Of a stretch of DNA of 42,204 bases, positions 1 to 8,429 are shown one piece after another; position 1 is the stretch's first letter; each line of letters begins with the position of its first letter. The notes beneath the pieces are model-generated. The model saw only the letters and a program-made list of their open reading frames with translations. It did not search any database and was not told the origin of the DNA. Made by a program: the position numbers and the translations under genes. The stretch lies in NCBI GenBank assembly GCA_012518795.1, contig JAAYRL010000040.1, positions 1-42,204 on the forward strand. The letters run 5' to 3'. The DNA is from Clostridiaceae bacterium. GTDB taxonomy: Bacteria; Bacillota; Clostridia; Saccharofermentanales; DTU023.

Positions 1-24
1 AAATCGGCTTTCTCGGGCTGATCG

Positions 25-80
25 TGCACACTTTTTAAGGTCAGTCGAGATTTATCTGGTAAAAGCTTAAATAGTGTGCA
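25..80 (-). repeat. 56-bp palindrome-ended repeat unit (same family as 33541-34014)
   Basis: Read on the minus strand, the unit starts TGCACACTATTTAAG and ends CTTAAAAAGTGTGCA. These are the same ends, the same 56-bp length and the same A-A mismatch at position 9 of the stem as the six units at 33.5-34.0 kb. The middle differs. The flank at 1-24 matches the 36-bp linker of the distant array in reverse complement, so the window begins inside another array of this family. A degenerate partial unit follows at about 101-121 and overlaps the dus stop codon. Confidence 0.85.
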
Positions 81-108
81 GGTCCTTTATTATGGGCAGT
101 GTAAGAGC

Positions 109-1128
109 TTAAATACTGTGTAATATTTCCAGTAATTGACTTTTCGTTGTGCACTGCATAATTTGATGACGTGCTTTGCTTGCATTTCTTTTGCCTTTCA
201 AATATGCAGATAGTTGTGCTCGCATTTTGCTAATTGCCGTTTCTTCATTACTAAGTTTTTCAATCATATCCGAAACGTGGCGATCTATTACTTCTAACCA
301 TTCTTGATTTTTCAGTTCAAAATTCGGATTCAATATTTCAGCAAAAACCCAAGGATTGCCTTGAGCAGCTCTACCTATAGCAAAACCGGAACAGTTTGTC
401 TGCTGATACATCCGAAAAATTGAATCGATATCTGTTAAATCACCGTTGCCATATACGGGAATCGAAACCTGTTTTACCACATGTTTAATGACATTCCAAT
501 CCGCCTGCCCGGAATACATCTGATTACGTGTTCTCGCATGAACCGTAATCAGCTTTGCACCAACATCTTCCATTAATTTGGCAAATTCCGGTGCATTAAT
601 CGAATCCTGATCCCAACCGGAACGGATTTTCACGCTGACCGGCTTCTTATATTGATCCGCAACATTTACAACCGCTTCAACTATACGCTGTGCTGAATCG
701 GGCGATTTCATCAAAGCCGAACCGGCTCCGGTTTTTACAACTTTTTTCATGGGACAACCCATATTGATGTCTAGCATAGAGACTTGTTGCAAAATCGGAT
801 GTTGCAATATAATTTCAGTTGCTCGTTTAAAATCTGCCGGATCGTGTCCGAAGAGTTGGATTGCTACCGTATTCTCATTGTCCGGATCTATTGCCAAATA
901 TTGATAGTTGCGTTTTAATTCAGGGTCGTAACAAATGCCGCGTGCACTAACCAGTTCAGTCGTAGTCAATCCAACACCGTATTCACTACAAATTGACCGA
1001 AAAATAACCTCGGAAGTTCCGGCAAGCGGTGCCAAAGCCATTCTGTTTTTTATAATTAGATCACCGATTTCAAGCGGTGTTTGAAGAAAATTTCGTATGG
1101 TATTTATATCGAGTACATTTTTTTGCAT
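109..1128 (-). CDS. dus: tRNA-dihydrouridine synthase, DusB-type
   Basis: This FMN enzyme reduces uridine to dihydrouridine in tRNA D-loops using NAD(P)H, in the cytoplasm. The 339-residue length fits the family. Visible motifs are the FMN-barrel start APLAGTSEVIFR (33-44), QLFGHDP (91-97), the catalytic-cysteine segment NMGCPMKKV (122-130, Cys125), KIRSGWD, HARTRNQMYSGQADW, and the phosphate-binding GNGD and IGRAAQGNPW stretches near the end of the barrel. A C-terminal helical RNA-binding domain follows. The last codons (LHSI and stop) lie in a degenerate copy of the 56-bp repeat, so the C-terminus may have been reshaped by repeat sequence. The ribosome binding site is weak. Family assignment is secure; the exact Dus subtype is not. 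Confidence 0.95.
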   Translation of the reverse strand: MQKNVLDINTIRNFLQTPLEIGDLIIKNRMALAPLAGTSEVIFRSICSEYGVGLTTTELVSARGICYDPELKRNYQYLAIDPDNENTVAIQLFGHDPADFKRATEIILQHPILQQVSMLDINMGCPMKKVVKTGAGSALMKSPDSAQRIVEAVVNVADQYKKPVSVKIRSGWDQDSINAPEFAKLMEDVGAKLITVHARTRNQMYSGQADWNVIKHVVKQVSIPVYGNGDLTDIDSIFRMYQQTNCSGFAIGRAAQGNPWVFAEILNPNFELKNQEWLEVIDRHVSDMIEKLSNEETAISKMRAQLSAYLKGKRNASKARHQIMQCTTKSQLLEILHSI

Positions 1129-1162
1129 TAATCAATTTTAACATATTCCGGGAAATAATTGA

Positions 1163-1945
1163 TTAATTGTCGTTTTCCGATTCAATTTTCATGCGATATT
1201 CAATTAATTCCGGAATATTTATTACGGTAATGCCATGTTTTTCGGCAAATTCCAAAAGTTCCGATGTATTCATCATATCTCCGTCATCCGCCAACATTTC
1301 ACAACACAGTCCACAAGGTTTCAAGCCGGCTAATTTCATCAAATCTACCACAGCTTCAGTATGTCCGCCTCGTTCTAAAACTCCACCCGGCTTTGCTATC
1401 AAAGGAAACATATGCCCGGGTCTTCTGAAATCATCAGATTTCGCATCGTCACTGACTACACCTAGCGCTGTAATCGAGCGATCAATTGCAGAAATACCGC
1501 TTGTGGTATCAACATGATCAATCGTAATTGTAAAAGCAGCTTCATCACAATTATTGTCAGTTTCGCACATCGGAACAAAATTTAGTTTTTCCGCTAATTT
1601 CGGTGCTATCGGCATACAAATCAGCCCTTTGGCATGAGTTGCCATAAACACAATATTTTCAGTTGTCGCAAATTCTGCTGCACAAATCAAATCGCCTTCA
1701 TTTTCACGTTCCGGATCATCAATAACCAAAACGATCTTGCCGGCTCTTAAATCTTTTAATCCCTGCTCAACACTGTTTTCATAGTCAACTTGATTTGACT
1801 TGTTACTGCCATTAAGAGATAACATTGGCTCAATGTTATTTTCATAATCAACTTGATTTGACTTGTTTACAATTTGAGCCATTTCATTCTCAGATGTATG
1901 CGACGTTGTTTTATTTATGTTTAAATCCTTATTTTCTTCTTGCAT
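1163..1945 (-). CDS. ribB: 3,4-dihydroxy-2-butanone 4-phosphate synthase
   Basis: It converts ribulose 5-phosphate to 3,4-dihydroxy-2-butanone 4-phosphate plus formate, a riboflavin precursor step in the cytosol. The DHBP synthase domain starts near residue 58. It shows [10 protein letters not shown] (76-85) for metal and substrate binding, then [30 protein letters not shown] and [11 protein letters not shown]. It is a single-domain form: the GTP cyclohydrolase II half found in many Bacillota RibBA fusions is missing, and no other rib genes are next to it. The first 57 residues are a hydrophilic extension in which [10 protein letters not shown] occurs twice (27-36 and 48-57). The ATG at 1945 has a GAGG motif upstream; Met41 is a less likely alternative start. 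A sigma-A-like promoter lies at 2009-2037. No FMN riboswitch is visible upstream. Confidence 0.94.
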   Translation of the reverse strand: MQEENKDLNINKTTSHTSENEMAQIVNKSNQVDYENNIEPMLSLNGSNKSNQVDYENSVEQGLKDLRAGKIVLVIDDPERENEGDLICAAEFATTENIVFMATHAKGLICMPIAPKLAEKLNFVPMCETDNNCDEAAFTITIDHVDTTSGISAIDRSITALGVVSDDAKSDDFRRPGHMFPLIAKPGGVLERGGHTEAVVDLMKLAGLKPCGLCCEMLADDGDMMNTSELLEFAEKHGITVINIPELIEYRMKIESENDN

Positions 1946-2008
1946 ATTTTTGACCTCAGATTATATTCATGCTTAGAATAAGCCATTAAATCCACTTCGG
2001 AGCATACT

Positions 2009-2037
2009 ATAATACATTGCAAATTAAAATATAGCAA
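2009..2037 (-). promoter_or_regulatory. predicted sigma-A promoter of ribB
   Basis: On the minus strand: TTGCTA, 17-bp spacer, TATTAT, about 60 bp before the ribB start codon. Assigned by eye from consensus only. Confidence 0.5.
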
Positions 2038-2068
2038 TATTTATCCGGCATTGATGGTTAATTGTAAA

Positions 2069-3280
2069 TTAAACTGAAATTGATGCTGCTATTTCATCTG
2101 CCAATTTTATCAAGTCATCAATTTGTTCCGGTGCAACGGAACTTTTGATTTTGAACGGCTCACCTATAACTTCCAGATTTTTACATTTACTAAATATTTC
2201 TTGGGCTATTGCCAATGCTCTACCACCCCAACTTTGATTTTCTAAATATGAGATTTTGCGGTTAGAATAATTGAGCATAGCCAGTTCACGCATTAAAGCG
2301 TCCATTCCGGGATATAATAAGGTATTATAAGTTAGACAAGTGAAGACCGCATTGGAAAATCGGAACAAATCCGCAATGATTCCGGACGGAGGAGTTTTGG
2401 AAATGTCGTAAACACGAATATTCTTAACTCCACGATCTGCCAACATCGCTGCCAAGATGTCATTCATATTTTGTGAATCGCCGTACATGGAAGCAACAAC
2501 CAACACAACACCTTGCTCTTCAGGTTCATATGTAGCCCATTTCGTGTATTTCTCCAGAATCATCGAGATCATATCCGGAGTTCTGAACACAAGCCCATGC
2601 AACGGTGCAATTAAGTTGATATCTTTGCCTTCCAACTTTTTGAAAAGTCGCATTACTGAGGCACCTTGACGTCCTACAATATTGATATAATAACGACGGG
2701 CTTCAGCAAGCCAATCACGTTCAAAATTTACTTGATCGGCAAACAAATGTCCTTCAATCGCTCCGAAAGAACCAAAAGCATCCGCACTGAATAAAATTTT
2801 ATCGGTATGATCATAGGTCACCATAACTTCCGGCCAATGTACATTTGGTGCCATGATGAACTCTAATTGATGTTTGCCTAAATCCAATTGATCACCTTCA
2901 TTCACAATCATTACCCGATCCTGATAATCGAGATTGTAAAATTGTTCCATGAATTGCAAGCCTTTTTGCGTGATAACCATAATAGCTTTCGGATATTCTC
3001 GTAAAACATTATTAATACTGCTGCAATGGTCAGGTTCTACATGATTGACAATCAAATAATCTAAATCTCTGCCGTCTAAAGCAAAGCGAATGTTTTCATA
3101 ATACCTCTCAGAAACAGTTTCATCTATGCCATCCAATAATGCAGTTTTTTCATCTACGATCAGGTATGAATTATAAGCAACACCGTTCGGCAGTTCAAAC
3201 ATATTTTCGAATCTTTCCAAACGTCGATCACTCTCACCAACATAGTAAATATCGTCTGCAATTTTCCGTTTATAATACAT
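2069..3280 (-). CDS. fprA: A-type flavodiiron protein (FprA family)
   Basis: Flavodiiron proteins reduce O2 to water, and in some cases NO to N2O, as an oxygen defence in anaerobes. The 403-residue protein has the standard two domains. The N-terminal metallo-beta-lactamase-like domain (1-250) carries the diiron ligands H80-x-E82-x-D84-H85, H148 (NVHWPE), D167 (FSADAFG) and H228 (APLHG). The C-terminal flavodoxin domain (about 256-403) contains VVASMYGDSQNM, which binds the FMN phosphate. No rubredoxin or flavin-reductase domain is fused, so electrons must come from a separate partner. The ATG at 3280 has GGAGGG 9 nt upstream. It is probably monocistronic, between the tuf terminator and ribB, which has its own promoter. 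Assignment is secure; O2 versus NO preference cannot be read from the sequence. Confidence 0.96.
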   Translation of the reverse strand: MYYKRKIADDIYYVGESDRRLERFENMFELPNGVAYNSYLIVDEKTALLDGIDETVSERYYENIRFALDGRDLDYLIVNHVEPDHCSSINNVLREYPKAIMVITQKGLQFMEQFYNLDYQDRVMIVNEGDQLDLGKHQLEFIMAPNVHWPEVMVTYDHTDKILFSADAFGSFGAIEGHLFADQVNFERDWLAEARRYYINIVGRQGASVMRLFKKLEGKDINLIAPLHGLVFRTPDMISMILEKYTKWATYEPEEQGVVLVVASMYGDSQNMNDILAAMLADRGVKNIRVYDISKTPPSGIIADLFRFSNAVFTCLTYNTLLYPGMDALMRELAMLNYSNRKISYLENQSWGGRALAIAQEIFSKCKNLEVIGEPFKIKSSVAPEQIDDLIKLADEIAASISV

Positions 3281-3346
3281 TTATTAATACCCTCCGAATA
3301 TCTTGTTTATTATTTTATTGTAACATGCTTTATTAAATTTAGAAGA

Positions 3347-3529
3347 TTTCAGATAATAAAATCGATTGTTCATGTGCACTGATAAAAATTCAAAAACTAA
3401 AGCTCATTGCCTAAAAATCACAAACTCGGACAAGCCCTCAAACATGTGATTTTTATAACGGCAATTTCGCCAAGTTTTTGAAGAATTTTTTCCAGTGAAC
3501 ACATTCCAAAACGATTTTATTATCTGAAA
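3347..3529. repeat. dispersed long-hairpin repeat, copy 1 (183 bp)
   Basis: A nearly continuous hairpin between fprA and the tuf terminator. The outermost arms at 3347-3364 and 3512-3529 are perfectly complementary (18 bp). Inside lie CAAAAACT/AGTTTTTG (3391-3398/3473-3480), ATTGCC/GGCAAT (3406-3411/3460-3465) and AAAAATCACA/TGTGATTTTT (3413-3422/3445-3454), with a loop resembling AACTCGG...GCCCTCAAACA. Homologous copies lie at 26174-26364 and 31892-32080. Compensatory changes in the stems argue for a selected fold. The rest of the 3281-3732 gap holds only the tuf terminator and the fprA upstream region. Confidence 0.85.
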
Positions 3530-3575
3530 CATGCTACTTTTAATCAAATTTCATTATTCAAACTTTTCCAATCAA

Positions 3576-3608
3576 AAGAGGGTACTGCCTAAATGGCGTA
3601 CCCTCTTT
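3576..3608 (-). terminator. intrinsic terminator after tuf
   Basis: An 11-bp stem AAAGAGGGTAC/GTACCCTCTTT with a short internal GCC/GGC extension lies about 125 bp past the tuf stop. On the minus strand it is followed by TTTTGATT. The run of A on one side and T on the other would let it work in both directions. Confidence 0.75.
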
Positions 3609-3732
3609 CTTTAATCGAGTAAGTTAATAACTATTCGATAATAGTTTTGCTTATTTTTTAGTTTTCAAATTTCAGCTGATTCCGGTAACTGCTTTAGATC
3701 CGCTAAGCTGAATAAATTTGATTGTTCATTAA

Positions 3733-4935
3733 TTATTCAATGATGTCGGTAACTGAACCTGAACCTACTGTACGGCCACCTTCACGGATAGCAAATTTCA
3801 AACCTTTTTCAATAGCAATCGGTGTGATCAATTCAACTGTCATTGAAGTATGGTCGCCGGGCATGCACATTTCTGTTCCTTCAGGTAAGTGTGCGACACC
3901 GGTAACGTCTGTTGTACGGAAATAGAACTGCGGACGATAGCCTGAGAAGAATGGTTTATGACGACCACCTTCATCTTTAGTTAAAACGTAAACTTGTCCG
4001 ACAAATTTCGTATGAGGTTTAATTGTACCTGGAGCAGCAACAACTTGACCACGTTCAATTCCATCACGATCAACACCACGTAATAAAAGACCTACGTTAT
4101 CACCGGCTACACCTTGCTCCATCATTTTGTGGAACATCTCAATACCTGTAACAACAGTATTGGTCGGTTTTTCTTGCATACCTACGATTTCAACCGGAGC
4201 TTGTAACTTAATTGTTCCACGCTCAATACGGCCGGTAGCAACTGTACCACGACCGGTAATTGTGAAAACGTCTTCAACCGGCATTGCAAATGGCAAATCG
4301 GTTTCACGTTCAGGTGTCGGAATGAATTCGTCCACTGCTTCCATAAGTTCAAGAATAGATTCATATTCAGGTGCGCTGGGGTCATCACTTGTGCTTTCGA
4401 GAGCTTTCAAGGCTGAACCGCGAACTACAGGAGTATCATCTCCGTCATATTCATATTCGCTTAAGAGTTCACGAACTTCCATTTCAACTAATTCTAATAA
4501 TTCTTCGTCATCAACTTGGTCTGTTTTATTCATGTAAACAACAATTGTCGGAACGCCAACTTGGCGAGCTAACAAGATGTGTTCACGAGTTTGCGGCATC
4601 GGACCGTCAGCAGCTGAAACTACTAAGATAGCACCGTCCATTTGCGCAGCACCGGTAATCATGTTTTTGATATAGTCAGCATGGCCCGGACAGTCTACGT
4701 GAGCGTAGTGACGATTTTCTGTTTCATATTCTACGTGTGATGTACTGATGGTAATTCCACGTTGTCTTTCTTCAGGTGCTTTATCGATATTTGCATAATC
4801 TGTAAAATCTGCTCCACCTTGCATAGCAAGAACTTTAGTAATCGCAGCGGTAAGTGTTGTCTTACCATGGTCTACGTGACCTAAGGTTCCTACGTTAACA
4901 TGCGGCTTGTTTCTTTCAAACATTGCTTTAGCCAT
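3733..4935 (-). CDS. tuf: translation elongation factor Tu
   Basis: EF-Tu is the GTPase that delivers aminoacyl-tRNA to the ribosomal A site. The 400-residue length is typical. G-domain motifs are G1 GHVDHGKT (19-26), switch-region RGITI, G3 DCPGHADY and G4 NKTD. Domain 2 has [14 protein letters not shown], and domain 3 contains the C-terminal [13 protein letters not shown]. The start is ATG with a strong AAGGAGG site. It is the last gene of the str cluster and ends at the terminator near 3576-3608. A possible extra promoter in the fusA-tuf gap (5008-5035) would raise EF-Tu output over the upstream genes. The sequence looks intact and highly conserved. Confidence 0.99.
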   Translation of the reverse strand: MAKAMFERNKPHVNVGTLGHVDHGKTTLTAAITKVLAMQGGADFTDYANIDKAPEERQRGITISTSHVEYETENRHYAHVDCPGHADYIKNMITGAAQMDGAILVVSAADGPMPQTREHILLARQVGVPTIVVYMNKTDQVDDEELLELVEMEVRELLSEYEYDGDDTPVVRGSALKALESTSDDPSAPEYESILELMEAVDEFIPTPERETDLPFAMPVEDVFTITGRGTVATGRIERGTIKLQAPVEIVGMQEKPTNTVVTGIEMFHKMMEQGVAGDNVGLLLRGVDRDGIERGQVVAAPGTIKPHTKFVGQVYVLTKDEGGRHKPFFSGYRPQFYFRTTDVTGVAHLPEGTEMCMPGDHTSMTVELITPIAIEKGLKFAIREGGRTVGSGSVTDIIE

Positions 4936-5007
4936 TAAAAAGATCCTCCTTATTGATACAGCATACTGCTGATCATTATTTCTTTCTTTTAATTATCTCT
5001 TTTATAT

Positions 5008-5035
5008 TTTACACATTTATTGCACTTTGGCAATC
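5008..5035 (-). promoter_or_regulatory. predicted internal promoter for tuf
   Basis: On the minus strand: TTGCCA, 16-bp spacer, TAAAAT in the 138-bp fusA-tuf gap. The leader downstream contains a small hairpin around GCAGTATGCTG near 4956-4975. Consensus match only. Confidence 0.4.
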
Positions 5036-5073
5036 ATTCAATAGTTCATTAAACTAACAAACTGTTTTATTAA

Positions 5074-7143
5074 TCAATATGAGCTTAAAAAGCTCTCTGT
5101 TATACCGGACGGGACTCTTTCATAATGATCTATTTGCATTACGAATGTACCGCGCCCTTGAGTTCTGGAACGTAAATTGGTGGCATAACCGAACATTTCA
5201 GATAATGGTACATAGGCTGAAATAACCACTGTATTGCCACGAGGTTCATTGCCCAGAATCTGTCCGCGACGTGAGCTTAAATCGCCCATAACATCGCCCA
5301 TATAGTCTTCCGGTACAACTACGTCCACTTTCATCATAGGTTCTAATAATACTGAACTGCCTTTACGCATAGCTTCTTTCAATGCCATTGAACCGGCAAT
5401 TTTGAAAGCGATTTCAGATGAATCAACATCGTGATATGAACCGTCAATTAAAGTTGCTTTAATACCTACAACAGGATATCCGGCAATTTCTCCGGAATGT
5501 AGTGCTTCGCGAATTCCTGCATCAACTGAGCCGATGTATTCTCTGGGAATTACTCCGCCGACAATCTTATCAACAAATTCATATGTTTGATCAGCAGGCA
5601 AAGGTTCAAATTGAACAACACAGTGTCCGTATTGACCGCGACCTCCGGTTTGTCGGATAAATCTGCCTTCCGCTTCGACCGGTTTCGTAATAGTTTCTCT
5701 GTATGCAACTTGCGGTTCACCGACATTCGCTTCAACCTTAAATTCTCGGAATAAACGATCTACAATAATGTCTAAATGTAATTCGCCCATACCTGAAATC
5801 AGGGTTTGTCCGGTTTCACTATCTGTTTTGGTTTTAAATGTCGGATCCTCTTCCGACAATTTTGCCAAGGCCGTAATCAATTTCTCTTGTGAAGCTTTGG
5901 ATTTCGGCTCAATTGCAACCGCAAGAACAGGTTCCGGAAAATCCATGGATTCCAATACTATCGGATTTTTCTCATCGCATAGAGTTTCGCCGGTAGATGT
6001 ATTCTTTAAGCCAACTGCAGCTGCTATATCTCCGGAATAGACAATATCGGTTTCTTCACGATGGTTAGAGTGCATCAAAAGGATACGTCCAATGCGTTCT
6101 CGCTGTTCTTTGATCGAATTGTAAACATATGATCCGGCTTCCAACGTACCGGAATAAACTCTGAAGAAGCATAATTTACCGACAAACGGATCCGTCATAA
6201 TCTTGAAAGCTAAAGCTGAGAACGGCTCATCATCAGCAGCATTACGTTGCTCTTCTTCACCGGTCACAGGATTAATACCTTCAATTGCCGGAATATCCAA
6301 CGGAGATGGCATATAATCAACAATTGCATCCAAGAGCAACTGTACACCTTTATTCTTATATGAAGTACCACAAACAACCGGTATAATTTCAGTATTGATT
6401 GTCGCCTTGCGTAAAGCATCTTTCAATTCTTTGACCGAAATTTCCTCTTCTAATAAGAATTTTTCTGCCAGATTATCATCTGTTTCGGCAATGGCTGTAA
6501 CCATTTGATCACGGTAATATTTTGCCTGATCCAACATCTCTGCCGGAATATCTGTCTCTTCAATCTCAGTGCCCTCATCATTTTTGTAAATTACAGCTTT
6601 CATAGTCATTAAATCTATAATCCCTGTAAAATTCTCTTCTTTGCCGATCGGCAATTGAACCGGAATTGGATTGGCACCCAGACGATCACGGATCATATCT
6701 ACAACATTGAAAAAGTCAGCGCCTGTAATATCCATTTTATTAATATAGGCCATCCTGGGAACACCGTAGGTATCTGCTTGACGCCAAACAGTTTCAGTTT
6801 GGGGTTCAACACCGCTTTTGGCACAAAATACTGTTACAGCACCATCCAGAACACGCAAAGAACGCTCCACCTCTACAGTAAAATCAACGTGTCCCGGTGT
6901 GTCAATGATATTGATTCTCCGGTTTTTCCATTGGGCTGTGGTTGCAGCTGAAGTGATTGTAATACCACGTTCTTGTTCTTGCTCCATCCAGTCCATGGTA
7001 GCAGCACCCTCATGGGTTTCTCCTAAACGATGAATTTTTCCTGTATAATACAGAATTCTTTCTGTCGTCGTGGTTTTACCGGCATCAATATGTGCCATTA
7101 TGCCTATATTTCTTGTATTTTCTAATGAAAATTCTCTAGGCAT
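5074..7143 (-). CDS. fusA: translation elongation factor G
   Basis: EF-G is the GTPase that drives tRNA-mRNA translocation and, with RRF, ribosome recycling. The 689-residue protein has the P-loop [15 protein letters not shown] (about 17-31), switch-region RGITI, G3 DTPGHVDF, G4 NKMD, and the later domains ending with the usual C-terminal EF-G fold ([17 protein letters not shown] region). It is read with rpsG (54-bp gap) and is followed by tuf. The ATG has AAAGGAG upstream. Position and sequence match the canonical EF-G rather than an EF-G2 or tetracycline-resistance paralogue. Confidence 0.99.
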   Translation of the reverse strand: MPREFSLENTRNIGIMAHIDAGKTTTTERILYYTGKIHRLGETHEGAATMDWMEQEQERGITITSAATTAQWKNRRINIIDTPGHVDFTVEVERSLRVLDGAVTVFCAKSGVEPQTETVWRQADTYGVPRMAYINKMDITGADFFNVVDMIRDRLGANPIPVQLPIGKEENFTGIIDLMTMKAVIYKNDEGTEIEETDIPAEMLDQAKYYRDQMVTAIAETDDNLAEKFLLEEEISVKELKDALRKATINTEIIPVVCGTSYKNKGVQLLLDAIVDYMPSPLDIPAIEGINPVTGEEEQRNAADDEPFSALAFKIMTDPFVGKLCFFRVYSGTLEAGSYVYNSIKEQRERIGRILLMHSNHREETDIVYSGDIAAAVGLKNTSTGETLCDEKNPIVLESMDFPEPVLAVAIEPKSKASQEKLITALAKLSEEDPTFKTKTDSETGQTLISGMGELHLDIIVDRLFREFKVEANVGEPQVAYRETITKPVEAEGRFIRQTGGRGQYGHCVVQFEPLPADQTYEFVDKIVGGVIPREYIGSVDAGIREALHSGEIAGYPVVGIKATLIDGSYHDVDSSEIAFKIAGSMALKEAMRKGSSVLLEPMMKVDVVVPEDYMGDVMGDLSSRRGQILGNEPRGNTVVISAYVPLSEMFGYATNLRSRTQGRGTFVMQIDHYERVPSGITESFLSSY

Positions 7144-7197
7144 GCGGGTAAACTCCTTTCATTAATAATTTCATATTATACCTTCGAATAGCTTAGC

Positions 7198-7668
7198 CTA
7201 CCATCTGTAATGAGCAAAAGCTCGATTTGCTTCCGCCATACGATGCATTTCTTCTTTTTTTCTGAATGCTGAGCCGGTACTGTTATTTGCGTCTAAAATT
7301 TCATTAGCTAAACGTTGATCCATGCTACGTTCATGACGTGCACGAGCAGCATTAACAATCCAACGCAAAGCCAAAGTCTGGCGTCTTTCAGGTCTAACTT
7401 CAATCGGAACTTGATAGTTCGAACCGCCTACACGTCTGGCTTTAACTTCCAGCATAGGCATTACATTTTCTAAAGCTTGATAAAAAACTTCTAAAGGCTC
7501 TTGTTCTGTACGTTCTTTGATAATATCAAATGCGCCGTAAACAATTCTTTGAGCCAAGGATTTTTTGCCGTCCAACATTACCATATTAATTAATTTTGCG
7601 ACCTTTAAGTCATGGTATTGCGGATCAGGTAAAATTTCTCTTTTTGGAACATGGCCCTTTCTTGGCAT
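7198..7668 (-). CDS. rpsG: 30S ribosomal protein S7
   Basis: S7 nucleates assembly of the 30S head by binding the 3' major domain of 16S rRNA and lies next to the E site. The protein is 156 residues, the usual length, starting [17 protein letters not shown] longer frame reaches 7710, but the ATG at 7668 has an ideal AAAGGAGGGAAG site directly upstream and matches the family start, so it was chosen. Conserved [20 protein letters not shown] and the C-terminal [10 protein letters not shown] are present. It is the second gene of rpsL-rpsG-fusA-tuf. Confidence 0.98.
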   Translation of the reverse strand: MPRKGHVPKREILPDPQYHDLKVAKLINMVMLDGKKSLAQRIVYGAFDIIKERTEQEPLEVFYQALENVMPMLEVKARRVGGSNYQVPIEVRPERRQTLALRWIVNAARARHERSMDQRLANEILDANNSTGSAFRKKEEMHRMAEANRAFAHYRW

Positions 7669-7733
7669 TTCTTCCCTCCTTTCATGATTATACGGTACTA
7701 CCGAAATCATAGGTACTCACGGTTTGGATCGTG

Positions 7734-7753
7734 TCAGGCCAGAACGGCCCTGA
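7734..7753 (-). promoter_or_regulatory. hairpin in the rpsL-rpsG gap
   Basis: TCAGGGCC, loop, GGCCTGA (minus strand) forms a GC-rich hairpin with one bulge in the 148-bp gap. S7 is known to repress str-operon translation by binding the rpsL-rpsG intercistronic region in E. coli. Whether this hairpin plays that role here is inference. Confidence 0.4.
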
Positions 7754-7816
7754 TATTTCATAAGGAAAATAGAGGCCTTCTGCGACATAGATTGTCCAAC
7801 CGATCGATTCCGCCGA

Positions 7817-8236
7817 TTATGTGACGGATCTTGGTCTCTTCGCTCCATATTTTGAGCGACCCTGTTTGCGATCTGTTACTCCTGCTGTATCTAACGTTCC
7901 ACGAATTACGTGATAACGAACACCGGGTAAATCCTTGACACGACCACCACGAATTAAAACAACACTATGTTCTTGTAGATTGTGACCGATACCCGGAATA
8001 TACGCTGACACTTCCATTTGATTGGTCAGACGTACTCTGGCAACTTTACGCAATGCCGAATTCGGTTTTTTCGGTGTAGTCGTTTTTACTGAAGTACATA
8101 CTCCGCGTTTTTGCGGTGAATTGTATCTCGAAACACGACCACGCAATGAGTTCATTCCATAACCCAATGCCGGTGAATCCGACTTGTCTTTTTTGGTTGA
8201 GCGACCTTTTTTGACCAGCTGGTTAAATGTAGGCAT
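7817..8236 (-). CDS. rpsL: 30S ribosomal protein S12
   Basis: S12 sits at the decoding centre and influences tRNA selection accuracy. The 139-residue protein has the insertion after the first 17 residues that is usual in Bacillota, then the conserved [19 protein letters not shown] and the [13 protein letters not shown] loop, ending AKRPRSVT. The lysines of PKKPNSA and GRVKDLPG, where streptomycin-resistance substitutions usually fall, are wild type. The start ATG has AAAGGAGGG upstream. A good sigma-A promoter lies at 8331-8359, so this is the first gene of the str cluster. Confidence 0.99.
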   Translation of the reverse strand: MPTFNQLVKKGRSTKKDKSDSPALGYGMNSLRGRVSRYNSPQKRGVCTSVKTTTPKKPNSALRKVARVRLTNQMEVSAYIPGIGHNLQEHSVVLIRGGRVKDLPGVRYHVIRGTLDTAGVTDRKQGRSKYGAKRPRSVT

Positions 8237-8330
8237 CTATTTCCCTCCTTTCATTTGTTTTCAATCTGTTTTTCCTTAACAACTAACATAAAATATCGTA
8301 AAATCTAATTGTCCGGAAATACAGCAATTT

Positions 8331-8359
8331 ATTCTATCAGTAAAAAAGTGAGTTGTAAA
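8331..8359 (-). promoter_or_regulatory. predicted str-operon promoter
   Basis: On the minus strand: TTTACA, 17-bp spacer, TAGAAT, about 95 bp before rpsL. The spacer is ideal and it lies after the xylulokinase stop. By-eye consensus match. Confidence 0.55.
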
Positions 8360-8429
8360 GTCTAATCTATTTTGTGTTTTTTCTGCGTTTTTTCATTTTG
8401 ACAAGAACTAATCTTTACTTAACAGCAAT

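Noticed and set aside
1946-2068. FMN riboswitch before ribB
   Set aside because: The gap is 123 bp, AT-rich, and lacks the conserved RFN element sequences; only a promoter is visible.
4127-4537. Long open frames opposite tuf and fusA
   Set aside because: They are antisense to highly conserved genes and have no start signals or recognisable products.
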